NCBI GenBank assembly: GCA_934552695.1
Contig: CAKTER010000024.1
Location: forward strand, 1-13,904
Length of the DNA: 13,904 bases
From: an uncultured Eubacteriales bacterium
GTDB taxonomy: Bacteria; Bacillota; Clostridia; Lachnospirales; Anaerotignaceae
Direction of reading: 5' to 3'
Shown here: positions 13,903 to 13,904 of the stretch, piece by piece
Layout of the letters: every line of letters starts with the position of its first letter
How positions within the stretch are numbered: position 1 is the stretch's first letter
Notes under the pieces: generated by a model
Seen by the model: only the letters and a program-made list of their open reading frames with translations
The model's database searches: none
Told to the model about the DNA's origin: nothing
Made by a program: the position numbers and the translations under genes

Positions 13903-13904
13903 CC

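Overview
The window looks like chromosomal DNA from a GC-rich member of the Clostridia, most likely Oscillospiraceae/Oscillospirales-like. The placement is an inference from gene content and style: a 2-hydroxyacyl-CoA dehydratase activase, an FMN/FAD/Fe-S enoate-reductase-type enzyme, copper-amine-oxidase-N ('stalk') surface proteins, strong AGGAGG ribosome sites, sigma-A promoters, GC-rich hairpin terminators, and an antitoxin starting MATSSITK. No tRNA, rRNA, CRISPR array, integrase or transposase gene was seen.

Layout. (1) 1-1272 (-): N-terminal 424 residues of a large two-domain dehydratase activase, running off the left edge. (2) 1457-2725 (+): divergent CLC-family transporter with features of the fluoride/proton antiporter clade, followed by a long inverted repeat and a symmetric terminator. 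(3) 2906-7363 (-): a tight four-gene operon, mutY - PanE-like reductase - small membrane protein - OYE-type flavoenzyme. Its three junctions are short overlaps (two of the ATGA type), and it is driven by a promoter at 7480-7508. (4) 7555-9466 (-): two-gene operon encoding a secreted stalk-domain protein and a TolC-like secreted coiled-coil protein. (5) 9603-9745: a MITE-like pair of inverted hairpin arms. (6) 9836-11995 (-): a 719-residue, cysteine-free, repeat-built exported protein with a C-terminal stalk domain and a very strong promoter, probably an abundant S-layer-like protein. (7) 12167-12348: a structured element bounded by 34-bp direct repeats, lying between two strong divergent promoters. 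(8) 12504-13209 (+): a small antitoxin-like gene overlapping a frameshifted GNAT-like toxin gene. (9) 13234-13902 (-): a SpoVT/AbrB antitoxin and PIN toxin pair.

How the genes fit together. The left half is housekeeping and anaerobic metabolism: DNA repair, a ketopantoate-reductase-like step, flavin reductase, radical dehydratase activation and anion efflux. The middle is envelope biology. Stalk-domain surface proteins beside a TolC-like protein are unusual if the organism has one membrane, and this is the most interesting part of the window. The right end is a small addiction-module island with one decayed and one apparently intact module. Names are from motif recognition by eye; no database search was possible.
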